This document shows positions 41,978 to 52,041 of a stretch of 64,000 bases of DNA, piece after piece (position 1 is the first letter of the stretch; every line of letters begins with the position of its first letter). Location: positions 15,801,001 through 15,865,000 of the forward strand of contig JAUIMM010000016.1 in the NCBI GenBank assembly GCA_031769625.1, read 5' to 3'. The position numbers and the translations under genes are program-made. The stretch is from Taudactylus pleione (taxonomy: Eukaryota > Chordata > Amphibia > Anura > Myobatrachidae). Under the pieces are notes generated by a model, which saw nothing but the letters and a program-made list of their open reading frames with translations, had not been told where the DNA came from and did not search any database.

Positions 41978-44519
41978 ATATGCCTCTATATCTAATCCTA
42001 TTTCATACTGTGGGTGGGATGCATGACACATCGCATTTTGATTGCGATGCATCTTGCCACTCCTCGCAAGCATAATGACATTTACCAATGCCGTATGCTT
42101 AAATAAAATCAAAGGACATCTCTCCCAGTAAAAGCAGTCCTTTGCAATAGAAGGATTTATGGATTTAGGAGCAGGGAGTCCTTCTGTGCATGCGTCAAGT
42201 GATGGCGTTGCCCTTCACAACCAAGCTCCAGAATGTATCGCCTTCTGGAGCTTGGTGCATGTGTGGTAAGCTTCCAAACCTCCGAAGACATCATTTTCGG
42301 CGGTTTGACCACACCATCTGCATTGATGCATCCAGCCCTGTATGTGTAATCTTTTCTAATGAAATAAAACCATATTTAGTAAATTGATGTTTTTGAAGAA
42401 AAAAACATGCTGTTACTTTGGGCGTGAATTTAGTGAGTAAGAATTTTTTGCAATACGCAGAGAACAATGTTTGACTGAAGATTGAGATCAAAGAGTAACG
42501 GCAGTCTTATAAGAGAGGTTAACAAGACGGGCAGTAGTGAGTTCAGTTACATTGTAAATAACTTGTTCTCTCAGAAATGCCCAAGTCACTGTACAGGATC
42601 TTCCCACTGACCTACAGGTGCTCAGTCTGGAAGTTATTAACTGTTCCAAGTTACACTAGGAACACAGTTTTTAATAAAATAATATAATTTTATCTGGCTA
42701 GCAGTTTTGTTAATATTCCTTAGAGTAGTCCATTATACAATAACCTAGTGTATAAAAGACTTTCCCACTGCAGAAATATAAATGCACAACATTACACACG
42801 ACTGTCTATACATTGGTTCCGGTGGGGTAAATGGTGATGTGGACTGCAGCTGTTTTGCGTGAACTAAATCTCATCAGCAAACAGCATGCAGCGCTTTTCT
42901 ACAGTATGTCAGATGTATATTTCTAGATTAGATTTCTAATAAAGTTGGTAGTAAATGTACCTACTACCTGCTCAGTGTACTCTGTTAAGCTACACATTAC
43001 AGTATGCAAGTCATTGCATAAATCCCAAGTGTTCTTATTTTGGTAATACAGTTCAAATTTGAGGTCTTTAGTACCACTTTCCTAATCAGGCTGGAATTGC
43101 TGTAAGTATCAAAAATGTAATTTGTTTTTAATAAAAAAATTAAATAAAAAACAAACCGTTTCCATTTCGGTCACCCCTGCTATCACAGTCTTGAGATGGA
43201 GGTAGCTAGCTGACGCCAATGGTGGCACTTGTACGGTCATTCTCCTTTTTTATATGTTGTGGCTAGCCTCCCAATGCATGGGGAATCTATCGAAGGAGAG
43301 CCCCAGTGATGGATACCACTGGAGATTCTGGATTTAGGGCTTACCATTGATAAAAATATGCCTAAGCGGTTTATTTTTCAAGTAGACGGGAATAATCCAG
43401 TGAGGAGAGAAGAGTTTCTACCCTGGTAAATTGCTATGAAAATTGGACTGTATTATGGATGCCAAAAGTTGGGTGTTCAAAGTTGGTGAGGGAAGTGTCC
43501 ATGTTAAGAATGGCACACTGATGGGCGTATTAAGGGAGAGGGCCCAAGTGCAGTCTCCATGCAGGCCCCATTCTCTCTAACTCGCCCCTCCTCCTTTTGG
43601 CCAGTGCCGTATCTTTAATGGGTGTAGGGTGTGCAGAGAGTCTAATGCCTTGTCCCGCCGGCTAGGTAAGGAGGGGCCCGGACAGGGACAGCACACAGCC
43701 CTCCTCACTTACTACAGTATGTCCTTGCAGTAGGCACACCTCTTTAGCCTCATTTAAAGAATAAATACATCCCTTCTTTGTAGTAGTTCTAAAAAGGGAG
43801 CTGCTAAAATTTTGTATTTACATCAGTAATATTCCCCTCCGAGGCTCTTCAATTAATGATGTGAAATACCAGTTTTTGTGGTAAAGCAGGGATTATGATC
43901 CAGAAACTTGGTAGAGGTACAATGAATAAAAGAACTAAATAAAAGCAGACAAAGAATTAAAACTTTGGGGACCATTTATCAAAGAGGCCCAAAAAGAAGA
44001 TTTTCTATCGCTGCCATGAAAAATCTTTCAACAAAAGAATAAATAAAATTTGTCCCTGGCGATACTGGCTGGCTCCCTCTAGGGATGTATGGGAAAAAAT
44101 AGCTATGTTGGGCCACCATGAGCGTTCTGATGGCACATTAGCCATACTGTAATTGAACCAGCCCCTTTGCCAGTTGTTGGCTCTATATGGTTACGGTATA
44201 CTTAAATGTTGCATGGAAGATTGAGCCAGTAATAAGACGTGTCTTTTTTGCCAACGGCTGGTGGACTAGCATCTCATCACACATTCAGCTGACTAAAGAC
44301 CATAGTACTGATTGAAGATAGATATAAGGAAGTTTTTAGATAGGATTTAGAATCATACATGGATACAGCAGGGTCATCAGAATTGGGAGACATTTGATAT
44401 GTTCCTTTCTATGCGAGTGAATGTCTCACTTTCCATGAGACAGATTCTTACTTTAAAAAATAAATTCTAATTTGTTCCACGTACAAATATGGGGAGATTT
44501 TCTGGCCTCTTCTCTAAAC
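41978..44519. other. Largely unassigned DNA
   Basis: 42000-42200 is a relative of the repeat at 23625-23835. 43534-43640 holds hAT-like ends (GGGCGTATTAAGGGAGAGGG, CAGTGCCGTATCTTTAATGG). The rest shows no gene, exon or clear repeat. Confidence 0.4.
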
Positions 44520-44803
44520 CAGTGGCGGAACTCCCGGAGACAATGGAGTCATTTGCCACCGGGCTCCAGCCCTTAAGGGGGGCACCTGGCTCCATTGTCC
44601 CCCGGGCGTTCCAGGCACTGCTATGGAGATGGAGCACCGCTGATCGGTGCTCCACCTCCAGCGGCATCAATACGGTGGGTGCGGTTGCACCCCCTATTTG
44701 GCGGGCGCCCGCTGAGTGTGTTACCAGCAGGCGCCCGGCTCCTCCTTTCCCCTGGCGGTAGCTCCTGAGCTCCGCTTCTGGGTCCCGCAATGCACTATGG
44801 GAC

Positions 44804-44819
44804 TGACGTCATGACGTCA
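44804..44819. promoter_or_regulatory. Tandem consensus CRE sites
   Basis: TGACGTCATGACGTCA: two abutting palindromic CREB/ATF sites, in a CpG-rich stretch just upstream of an exon-like block and GTAAGT. Promoter activity is inferred, not shown. Confidence 0.5.
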
Positions 44820-44929
44820 CTCACATAGTTCCGAGGAGCGGGCGCCGGGGACGGAAGGCAGCAGCACTGGAGCGGGGTTTCAAGTAAGTATTGTTTTTTT
44901 CTTCTTTTTGTATGTGTGTGCGCTCGCGG

Positions 44930-45230
44930 TGGGGGGCTCACTACAGGGGGCATTATTGGTGGCTCACTACAGGGGGCAATGCTGGGGGCTCACTACAGGG
45001 GGCACTACAGTGAGTTTACTATTGGGGGCTTACTACAGGGAGCACTACAGGGGACACTGCAAAGGGGGACTATTACTGGAGGTACTGCATAGGGGGACTA
45101 TTACTGGGGGGCTCTACATAGGCGGAACTGCATAGGGGGACCTCTACAGAGGACACTGCACAGGGGGACCACTACTGGGGGAACTGCATAAGGGGGCGGC
45201 AGCTGGGGCTGGCATAGGTGCTGGGGGGTG
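44930..45230. repeat. GGGGGCTCACTACAGGGGGC minisatellite
   Basis: Units of about 25-30 bases; changes toward GGGGGACTATTACTGG on the right, approaching the unit at 63040-63790. Confidence 0.85.
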
Positions 45231-45312
45231 GTACATTGTAATTTGGGGGGGGGGCACCAACATTTATCTTGCCTCCGGGCACCTGGGATGAAGTTACGCC
45301 ACTGTTCTAAAC

Positions 45313-45475
45313 TGCAGTGGCCGACTGCAGGACCCAATGTTACGCAGATTATCCGATCTGTTGGGTAAAGCAGCTCGGATAAGTAATGCACAGGAGGCGT
45401 GATGCCTCCTGCTGTATTACCATATCTGCCTGCGTGAAGCTTTGCAATTCCGATCCTTGCAGAATCAGGCTCATG
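45313..45475. mobile_element. Harbinger-type MITE fragment
   Basis: Ends GATCCTTGCAGAATCAGGCTC; interior CAGGAGGCGTGATGCCTCCTG is a palindrome also related to 20499-20636. The left end is lost. Confidence 0.6.
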
Positions 45476-45689
45476 GTCTGTTCTGCTCATTTAACTGACA
45501 AGAGCGTTAAAATATACATTTCAACAATATGGGGGTGATTTCAATTAAAACACAAAACTTCTGTCTTCTGTCTTCTCTTTTGCAGTGATCCAAGCGCTGC
45601 AACATTTAGTTGTATTATGCTTGAGGTTAAACTCGTGGTTTTAAGTTTGACAAATGAAATAAATAAATAGCTGATTCTTCCTTTCGCAG

Positions 45690-45818
45690 TATGGTTACAG
45701 GCGCAGACTTGTGGGAAGTCAGTATCTTACCTGAATTACTAGTGAAATTTGCTACTGGAGCTACACACAGTTTGCTAAAAATTCCCTTGGTCACAGAAGT
45801 TTGTCAGCTTATGGAATG
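45690..45818 (+). CDS. Candidate exon of an unrecognised host gene
   Basis: Seen: the acceptor TTCTTCCTTTCGCAG (to 45689) precedes 129 bases with one stop-free frame, then ATG|GTAAGATATG (GT at 45819). The frame reads ATG GTT ACA..., giving VTGADLWEVSILPELLVKFA and then HSLLKIPLVTEVCQLMEW. The exon is a multiple of three and starts and ends in the same codon phase (one base completes the incoming codon, two leave). Flanking DNA is not in a recognised repeat. I do not recognise the protein. Composition is ordinary for a soluble helical protein. The alternative is a chance frame with decoy splice sites; the joint presence of a pyrimidine-rich acceptor, a GTAAGA donor and an open symmetric frame makes a real exon more likely than not. 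Confidence 0.45.
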
Positions 45819-46329
45819 GTAAGATATGAAAAGAATGCTTTGTTAGGAGGTACAGTACAGTAGTTACATACACACAACTATGCGGTAGTTACCGGAGGTA
45901 AGGCTTAGAAAAGCTTGCTTTTCAGAGCTCAAAAAAAAGAATGGTAAAAACTGGTAAAGTCCCTGTATAGAAGTAGTGTTCATTCTAGCGCCCTGCATCT
46001 GTTACAATCCATGCAGTTCCTCTTTCCTGTCTGGGATCTTGCCTCTGCCCTGGTGCTTCTAGCACACTCTGGGCTGTATTTGAGCAGTTTGTTGCATCAG
46101 CTCAGTGTGCAAGAAGCATGGGGGCAGAGAGTGACACCTGCATGGGATGTGACAGGTGCAGGGTGCTAGAATGAACACTATATATAATAAGCTACTGGCC
46201 ATGTCAAAGTGCTTATGGTAAGTGCCAGTCAGAGTCATATACTCTACATCAGTTTTCTAAACCTTATTAGTTTAAAACACTATGAATAGACTACACCCTC
46301 TGGTCATGTATGTCCAATGTGCATGGCCA
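45819..46329. other. Unassigned DNA after the candidate exon
   Basis: Contains GTTCATTCTAGCGCCCTGCA at about 45968-45990 and its inverted relative GGTGCTAGAATGAACACTA at about 46160, so a palindromic MITE is possible (about 45955-46190). Confidence 0.45.
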
Positions 46330-48280
46330 GAGAAGGTGGATGGATCCCTCTATGTAGTATTGTGAATGCAAAAAAGATGGCCTTTAGGAAATACAAGCAG
46401 ATGCAAGATAATGAGGACAAAGAGCTGTATCTTGTAAAACAGAAGGAGGCTAAGAAAGTAGTCAGATGTGTAAAGGCAAAAGCTGAGGAGTCAGTGGGTA
46501 AAGGGGGCAAAACTTTTTTATTTTAAGTATATAAGCGAAAGGAGAAAAACAAAAAAAAGTGGAATAAAAAGACTAAAGACAGAAAGTCTTGTTGAGAGAG
46601 ACAATGTAATAGCTGATCTTATTTATTTTTGTTCAGTATTCACTACTGAGAGAGAGGGCAAGAGGCCACAGTTAAGTTGCAGGTGTAATCAGAAAAATGA
46701 GGTAGGAACAAGCACATTTACAGAGGAGAAGATCCTAACAGAACTCTGAAAACTGAAAGTGGATAAATCAATGGGGCCAGATGGGATACATCCAAGGATA
46801 CTAAAAGAGCTTAAAGGGGTGCTGGTAACACCATTAACAGAATTATTCAACCAGTCACTAGCTACTGGAGTAATTCCAGAGAACTGGAAAAGAGCAAACG
46901 TCCCACTGCACAAAAGTGGAAGCAAGGAAGAGGCAAACAACTACCAACCAGTGAGCCTTACATCAGTAGTAGGGAAATTGATGGAAACACTCTTAAAAGA
47001 AAGTCCTAGATTATCTGAAATCCAGCAATTTGCAGGATCCCAAACAGCATGGATTTACTGGGGGGAGATCATGTCAAACAAATCTGACTGACTTTTTTGA
47101 CTGGGTGACTAAGGAAATAGATAAAGGGGGGGCATAGATATAGCTTATCTATACTCTAGTAAGGCTTTTGACACTGTTCCACATCGCAGACTGTTAAATA
47201 AATTGGAAAGCATGGGATTGGATACAAAGATAATTGAATGGATAAGATCATGGCTGCAGGATAGGAAACGGAGAGTTGTTGTAAAAGGAGTGCAGTCTCA
47301 AGAGGGAAAGGTTACCAGTGGAGTACCTCAGGGATCTGTACTTGACCAGTGCTTTTTAAGATATTTATTTGTGACATTGCAAATGATATTGAAGGGAAAT
47401 TATGCCTTTTTGCAGATGACACAAAGGTATGCAACAGGGTAGACATTCCAGGAGGGGTAAAACAAAATGATTGATGATCTAGGTAGACTATAGGAATGGT
47501 CAAGAACGTGGCAACTACAGTTTAATGCCAAAAAATGCTAAATATAGTATTAATGGCACTATACTGGAAACTACTGAAGAGGAAAGAGATCTAGGAGTCA
47601 CTATTTCAGGTGACTTAAAGGCAAGCAAACATTGTAACAAAGCAATGAGGAAGGTAAGTCAGATGCTTGGTTGCATAGGGAGAGGAATCAGTAGTAGAAA
47701 GAAAGAAGTGATAATACTACTGTATAGGTCATTGGTACGTCCTCATCTTGAATACGGTGTTCAGTTCTGGAGGCCATATCTCCAGAAGGATATTAGTACA
47801 TTAGAAACTGTGCAAAGAAGGGCAACAAATGGTGCAAGACCTACACCACAAAATGTACCAGGAAAGACTAAAAGATCTTAATATGTATAGTTTGGAGCAG
47901 AGAAGGCAAAGGTGGGAAATAATAGAAATGTTCAAATATATACAGGGTTTTAAAAAGGTAAAGGAAGGAGACATTCTTCAAATAAAGAGAAGTATTAGAA
48001 CAAGAGGACATGTTCTGAAACTGGAGGGAGGTAGGTTCAGGGGAAATTTGAGGAAAAATTACTTCACAGAAAGGGTAGTGGACAAGTGGAATAGCCTCCC
48101 ATCAGAGGTGGTAGGTTATGACAGTAGAGCAATTTAAACATGCATGGGATATACATAAGGATATCCTTCAGAAGAAGTAAGGATCAATAAGGGTCGAAGT
48201 AACGGTTTAAAAATGGGGCAGACTAGATGGGCCAAGTGGTTCTTACCTGCCGTCAAATTCTATGTCTCTCTTCCTATAAG
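46330..48280 (+). pseudogene. CR1-like LINE reverse transcriptase, decayed
   Basis: Non-LTR retrotransposon polymerase. In order on the plus strand: linker KKMAFRKYKQMQDNEDKELY (about 46371); RT fingers MDKSMGPDGIHPRILKELKG (46759), NWKRANVPLHKSGSKEEANN, YQPVSLTSVVGKLME; SKAFDTVPHRRLLNKLES (about 47160) with its catalytic Asp; VTSGVPQGSVL (47310); FADDTK in a different frame (about 47410); the thumb region ERDLGVTISGDLKASKHCNK and SLVRPHLEYGVQFWRPYLQK (47525-47881); and the C-terminal tail RTRGHVLKLEGGRFRGNLRK with WNSLPSEVV. The 3' end has GCAGACTAGATGGGCCAAGT and ATTCTATGTCTCT, like CR1 3' tails (ATTCTRTG repeats). Several frameshifts and a 5' truncation; the endonuclease is absent. Inactive. 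Confidence 0.9.
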
Positions 48281-48789
48281 AAGAAGCGAGACTCAGCAGG
48301 CTAATGCCATCTAAAGAGGACATTAGTTTCCATAATCAAGTTCCAAAACCTTTCAGTTTTTAAAGCTTAGTACTGTTCATAGGACATGTCCTTAGCCAGC
48401 TATTGATCTGTGGTAGACTATATTGCGAACATCAGTGCAGGAGACATTTGTTCATCTCCTGCTTTACCCATTTACAGTATACATAGGTAGGAAACTTGAG
48501 TGCTAAACCATGCGGAAACGTTTTTCTGTATTTTTAAAAGAAGAAGCCTGCTGCATTTGCTACAGAAGCCCCGTACAGTGTTAATGATGAAATATGGATA
48601 GCGCTATTGCACAGTCTCCATATTGTTTCCATCTGGGAGGCTTCATTCCCCATTTAAGATGGCCACATCTTAGTCTTCTGCACATGCGCGGCGCCATCTT
48701 GTCTCTGTGTTAGAGCTCCACAGTGGAACACTGATGTATTCCACTGGGATGTAGTCAATCCCAACACTAGAATCCAGACAAGGGCTTAA
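48281..48789. other. Unassigned DNA
   Basis: No gene or repeat recognised. Confidence 0.4.
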
Positions 48790-49140
48790 GATACTGTAGG
48801 TGTCAAAATACCGATGCCCATTTTAATCCAGACGCCGTAACACAGGAGGACGCGTGCCCAAACGAGGGTAAGCCGGGGCGCCACGGGTCTTAGCCATGCG
48901 GGGGAGGGGGGGGTAGGTTTAGGAACCCCTAGGGGGGAGGGTTAGGGTCAGGCACCACTGGGGGGGTTAGGGTTAGGCACTAACAGGGAGTGTTAGGGTT
49001 AGGCTACAAGAAAGGAAAGTTAGGGAGAGAAGTGGGGAGGGTACGTATACTTAACCGACCCCTGTCGGGATACCAACCATTGGGATGCCGCTGTCGGTGA
49101 CAGGAGGCATCCCAACAGCCGGCATTGCATACCCATTCCA
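48790..49140 (+). repeat. GGGTTAGG-type dispersed repeat
   Basis: Core of GGGTTAGGGTTAGGCACTA and GTTAGGGTCAGGCACC units, right part CTGTCGGGATACCAACCATT and GGCATCCCAACAGCCGGCAT. Inverted relative of 21550-22005. Confidence 0.8.
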
Positions 49141-49370
49141 TTCCACTTACCTCTGTGAGACCCTGCCATTACTACATTACTTACCGATTGTCACTGCATG
49201 TATCCTGCAATGCTAACCCTAGTACAGTCATTCTAAACAGAGTACAGCTGTACATCCGGATTACTGCTGAATAAACCATCCCCACTGGTTAAGCATTGGG
49301 CTGCCTTGTGATTAGAAGATCCGCTGGTGTAATATTACTTTGCCATACCACAACAGGACACACACTATTA

Positions 49371-49988
49371 ATGCTCCAGGTTTTAAGGATATCCATGGTT
49401 AAGCAAAGGTGTTAAATCAAAAGATTGAGGTACTAATTAAGTCATCTGCATGGTTATCCTTAAAACCTGGACCATTAGGGTTCCTTGAGGATAGAGGGCC
49501 TGATTCAGCAAGGATCGCTATTGCAATAGAGTACGCAGACATGATTATTGCGTACTGCGCATGCATCGCAGTGCAAGTGTGAGAATGCTTCACTAAGATT
49601 GCACGGAGATCACGCAGAGCAATCACAGAATAATTGACAGGCAGAGAGCCTTTGGGGGTGGTGACGGGGGGAAGGGGTCGTAGAACCGCAGGCTGCCCAG
49701 TGCGTTTGAACCCTGTTACAGGGACGTGCATAAATTAGGCCCTGTGACTGCATACGCAGCTTGAGGGCTCACTGCGTACAGGAAAGTTCTCGCTTATAAA
49801 GCGCTGTATGACCAATGTTTTGGCTGGATTGCATGGTATTACGGATGTGCGAGAGGGGAAGTGGGCGTCTGCATGTTGTCCGTGTGAGTGCTTTACGATT
49901 GCACTTATTAGCATACTTTCGCAGCAGACCTGCGTACGCGATTGCGATCCTTGCTGAATCAGGCCCAGAGTTCGACAACCTCTGAGTT
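49371..49988. mobile_element. hAT MITE split by a Harbinger-type MITE
   Basis: Left piece 49371-49495 (CCAGGTTTTAAGGATATCCA... CCTTAAAACCTGGACC, CCTTGAGGATAGA) and right piece 49967-49988 (GAGTTCGACAACCTCTGAG) together match the layout of the MITE at 5898-6082. The outer left end is truncated. Confidence 0.75.
49496..49966. mobile_element. Harbinger-type MITE, AGA target duplication
   Basis: 471 bp, ends GGGCCTGATTCAGCAAGGAT and ATCCTTGCTGAATCAGGCCC with perfect inversion over at least 20 bases. AGA on both sides. Related older sequence at about 61600-61940 (shared GGGCGTGCATAAATTA, GAAGTGGGCGTC). Confidence 0.92.
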
Positions 49989-50809
49989 AGGCATATAATG
50001 GACAGATTAAATATTGTATATAGAATCATAGTAAAAACACATAGATAATCTATCCACACACACACGTGCCCACATATATCTCATCTCCGTGGACTACAAG
50101 TCACACTACACATAACGTGGGAGCTCCGGGTGACTTGGTAGCACTGATCGTCTTTTTACCTTCAGATGCATCTTATTCGCACAGAGATGTGAATAGGACG
50201 CACAAGCAGCTTCTGCTGATTAAAATGATATGTGGCATTTCGCATGCAGATGCACCCGCACACAGGATATATGTGTGCGACTGCGGGTACATCTGCATGC
50301 AAAATGCTACGTTACAGTGTCAGAGGCTGCTTTGGTATGTAGCCCACAAATGCAGGACAGCTGAACTACGGCACACCCCTCCAAAATCTAAATACTTGCA
50401 CATTTTAAATCTGACCCACCTGTAGTGCAACAAGGTTTTGACAAGGTGCAAAGTTACTGTCTTTGATTTCTGCTTTGCTCCCAGCTCAGAATCAGACCCC
50501 ATTTGGGTAGTCCCCCGGATCATTGGAAGAGTGGGTGGATCTCCTGTATCCCACCACTTCCCTAGTGAAGTACTGTAGGCTGGATGGGGAGATAATTCTG
50601 GGAATCGTGGGTCCGTAAGGACGACGCTAAAATGAGACAAAGTGTTGTTTTAGCCTCTCCCCTCAGACAGGCGTTTTGCAGCATTTTGCCACAACAAGGG
50701 TGCAGCCTAATTATGTAAAAAGCTTGGCCCCACCCCTGAAGTGCTCATCTGCATCTTCTCTTCCAGAGAGGAGAAACAGAGTAAGTGTGTATATAACATA
50801 GAAGTCAAT
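49989..50809. other. Unassigned DNA
   Basis: GATGCATCTTATTCGCACAG and the inverse-like GCATGCAGATGCACCCGCAC / GCGGGTACATCTGCATGC near 50240-50300 suggest a palindromic element. No gene. Confidence 0.4.
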
Positions 50810-51339
50810 GGCCCTCATTCAGAGCCGGACGCTCTGAGCAGAGCGCTCGCTCTGAATGAGGGCCGTCCTCCATAAAAATGGAGCGTCCTCCTGGACGCTC
50901 GTATAGCTGTGGGTCACCACCCACAACCTATACGAGCGTGCAGGTTGATGGTCGCGATGGTCTTGACCATCACGACCATCGCCACTGCGAGCCGGAGCCT
51001 GCGGCTGAGTTTCTCAACCGCAAGGCCCGGAGTGATTTTGGCTCTATCAGAGCCAAAATCACTCCCACTGACATCACTAGTGATGTCAGTGGGCCGGCTT
51101 CTGACGGTAGGCGTTCCCTTGGGAACGCCCCCGGCACGCCCACCAAAGGGGGCGTGCTGTCAATCAACATCGACAGCACGCCCCCTTTGATCAGACACAA
51201 CGAGCGAAGGAAAGTCCTTCGCTCGTCGCGTCTCGCGCATGCGCACGACGGAGCTCCCTCCGTCGTGCGCATGCTCAGTGTACACCATCGACCCACTTGC
51301 GAGCGGACAGCCGCTCGCGAGTGGGTCTGAATCAGGGCC
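50810..51339. mobile_element. Multi-hairpin Harbinger-type MITE (best-preserved copy)
   Basis: 530 bp, ends GGCCCTCATTCAGA and TCTGAATCAGGGCC. The whole interior is a chain of about ten adjacent perfect or near-perfect palindromes, such as CCCACTGACATCACTAGTGA with its mirror, GGCGTTCCCTTGGGAACGCC, GGGGGCGTGCTGTC/GACAGCACGCCCCC, GAGCGAAGGAAAGTCCTTCG and CATGCGCACGACGGAGC/TCCGTCGTGCGCATG. No coding function; the 100-150 codon frames are due to high GC. See finding. Confidence 0.92.
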
Positions 51340-52039
51340 TATAATCATTATCTCAATAGGCTCCATGTGATAAACATATGAGCACAAGCAAATGTTTTTT
51401 TTTTTTACAACTGTTTTTCAACCCTTACTTTCCTGTTGGATGGAATATCCTTGGCTGGATGCCATCTTAAGCTCTTTAAAACTCATACACTACTAGAATC
51501 CTCAAGTTACAGAAGTGGTGAAAGCAAACACTGGAGTCAGCAGAGTCCCCTCTATCTCAGTTTTGCACTTGAAGCTTTTACATTTAAGGGGGAAAAGCTT
51601 TTAAATGAGCTGTATCTGATGTGCTTAAACAAGGGAAGTGGAGATAAAAGCAATGTGAGAAGGAAAAGCCCTCCATTTATAGTGATGATTTATGCCAATT
51701 AATTCACTGCTTACAAAATCAGGTAATTTTAACATCTGGAAAGGACTTACTGTAAGCACTAACTGAATAACCCATTAGAACATTTGCAGATAGATTTGTC
51801 TTAAATTACTTTATTGGATTTTGCATTAGTATTTTTGTTACTTGTTGGCTGCATATGAATGGGTGTTAAATTGTAAGTGCTTATATTAAAGAATAAACTT
51901 TTGCCAAAAAAGAAATGGTTTGGGTTTGACAGAAATACTGCATGGCGATTGATTTAAAAGTGCTAACACATTTGCCAAGCATTAAAACGGAGGAAACATG
52001 TGAGTAAGGAGGCGAGAATCAGCAATTTGATGGAGTTCT
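51340..52039. other. Unassigned AT-rich DNA
   Basis: No gene or element recognised. Confidence 0.4.
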
Positions 52040-52041
52040 TA

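Larger units (their letters stand above)
44520..45304. mobile_element. hAT non-autonomous element with CRE pair, splice donor and minisatellite
   Basis: 785 bp, ends CAGTGGCGGAACTCCCGG and AAGTTACGCCACTG; flanking CTCTAAAC and TTCTAAAC match at 7 of 8. Order from the left: GC-rich block, two TGACGTCA sites, TTTCAA|GTAAGTATT at 44884, minisatellite (44930-45230), right end. Same order as 22186-23624 (inverted) and 62550 onward. Confidence 0.9.

Noticed and set aside
50878..51330. 150-codon GC-rich frame
   Set aside because: It lies entirely in the multi-hairpin MITE; palindromes give mirrored open frames on both strands.
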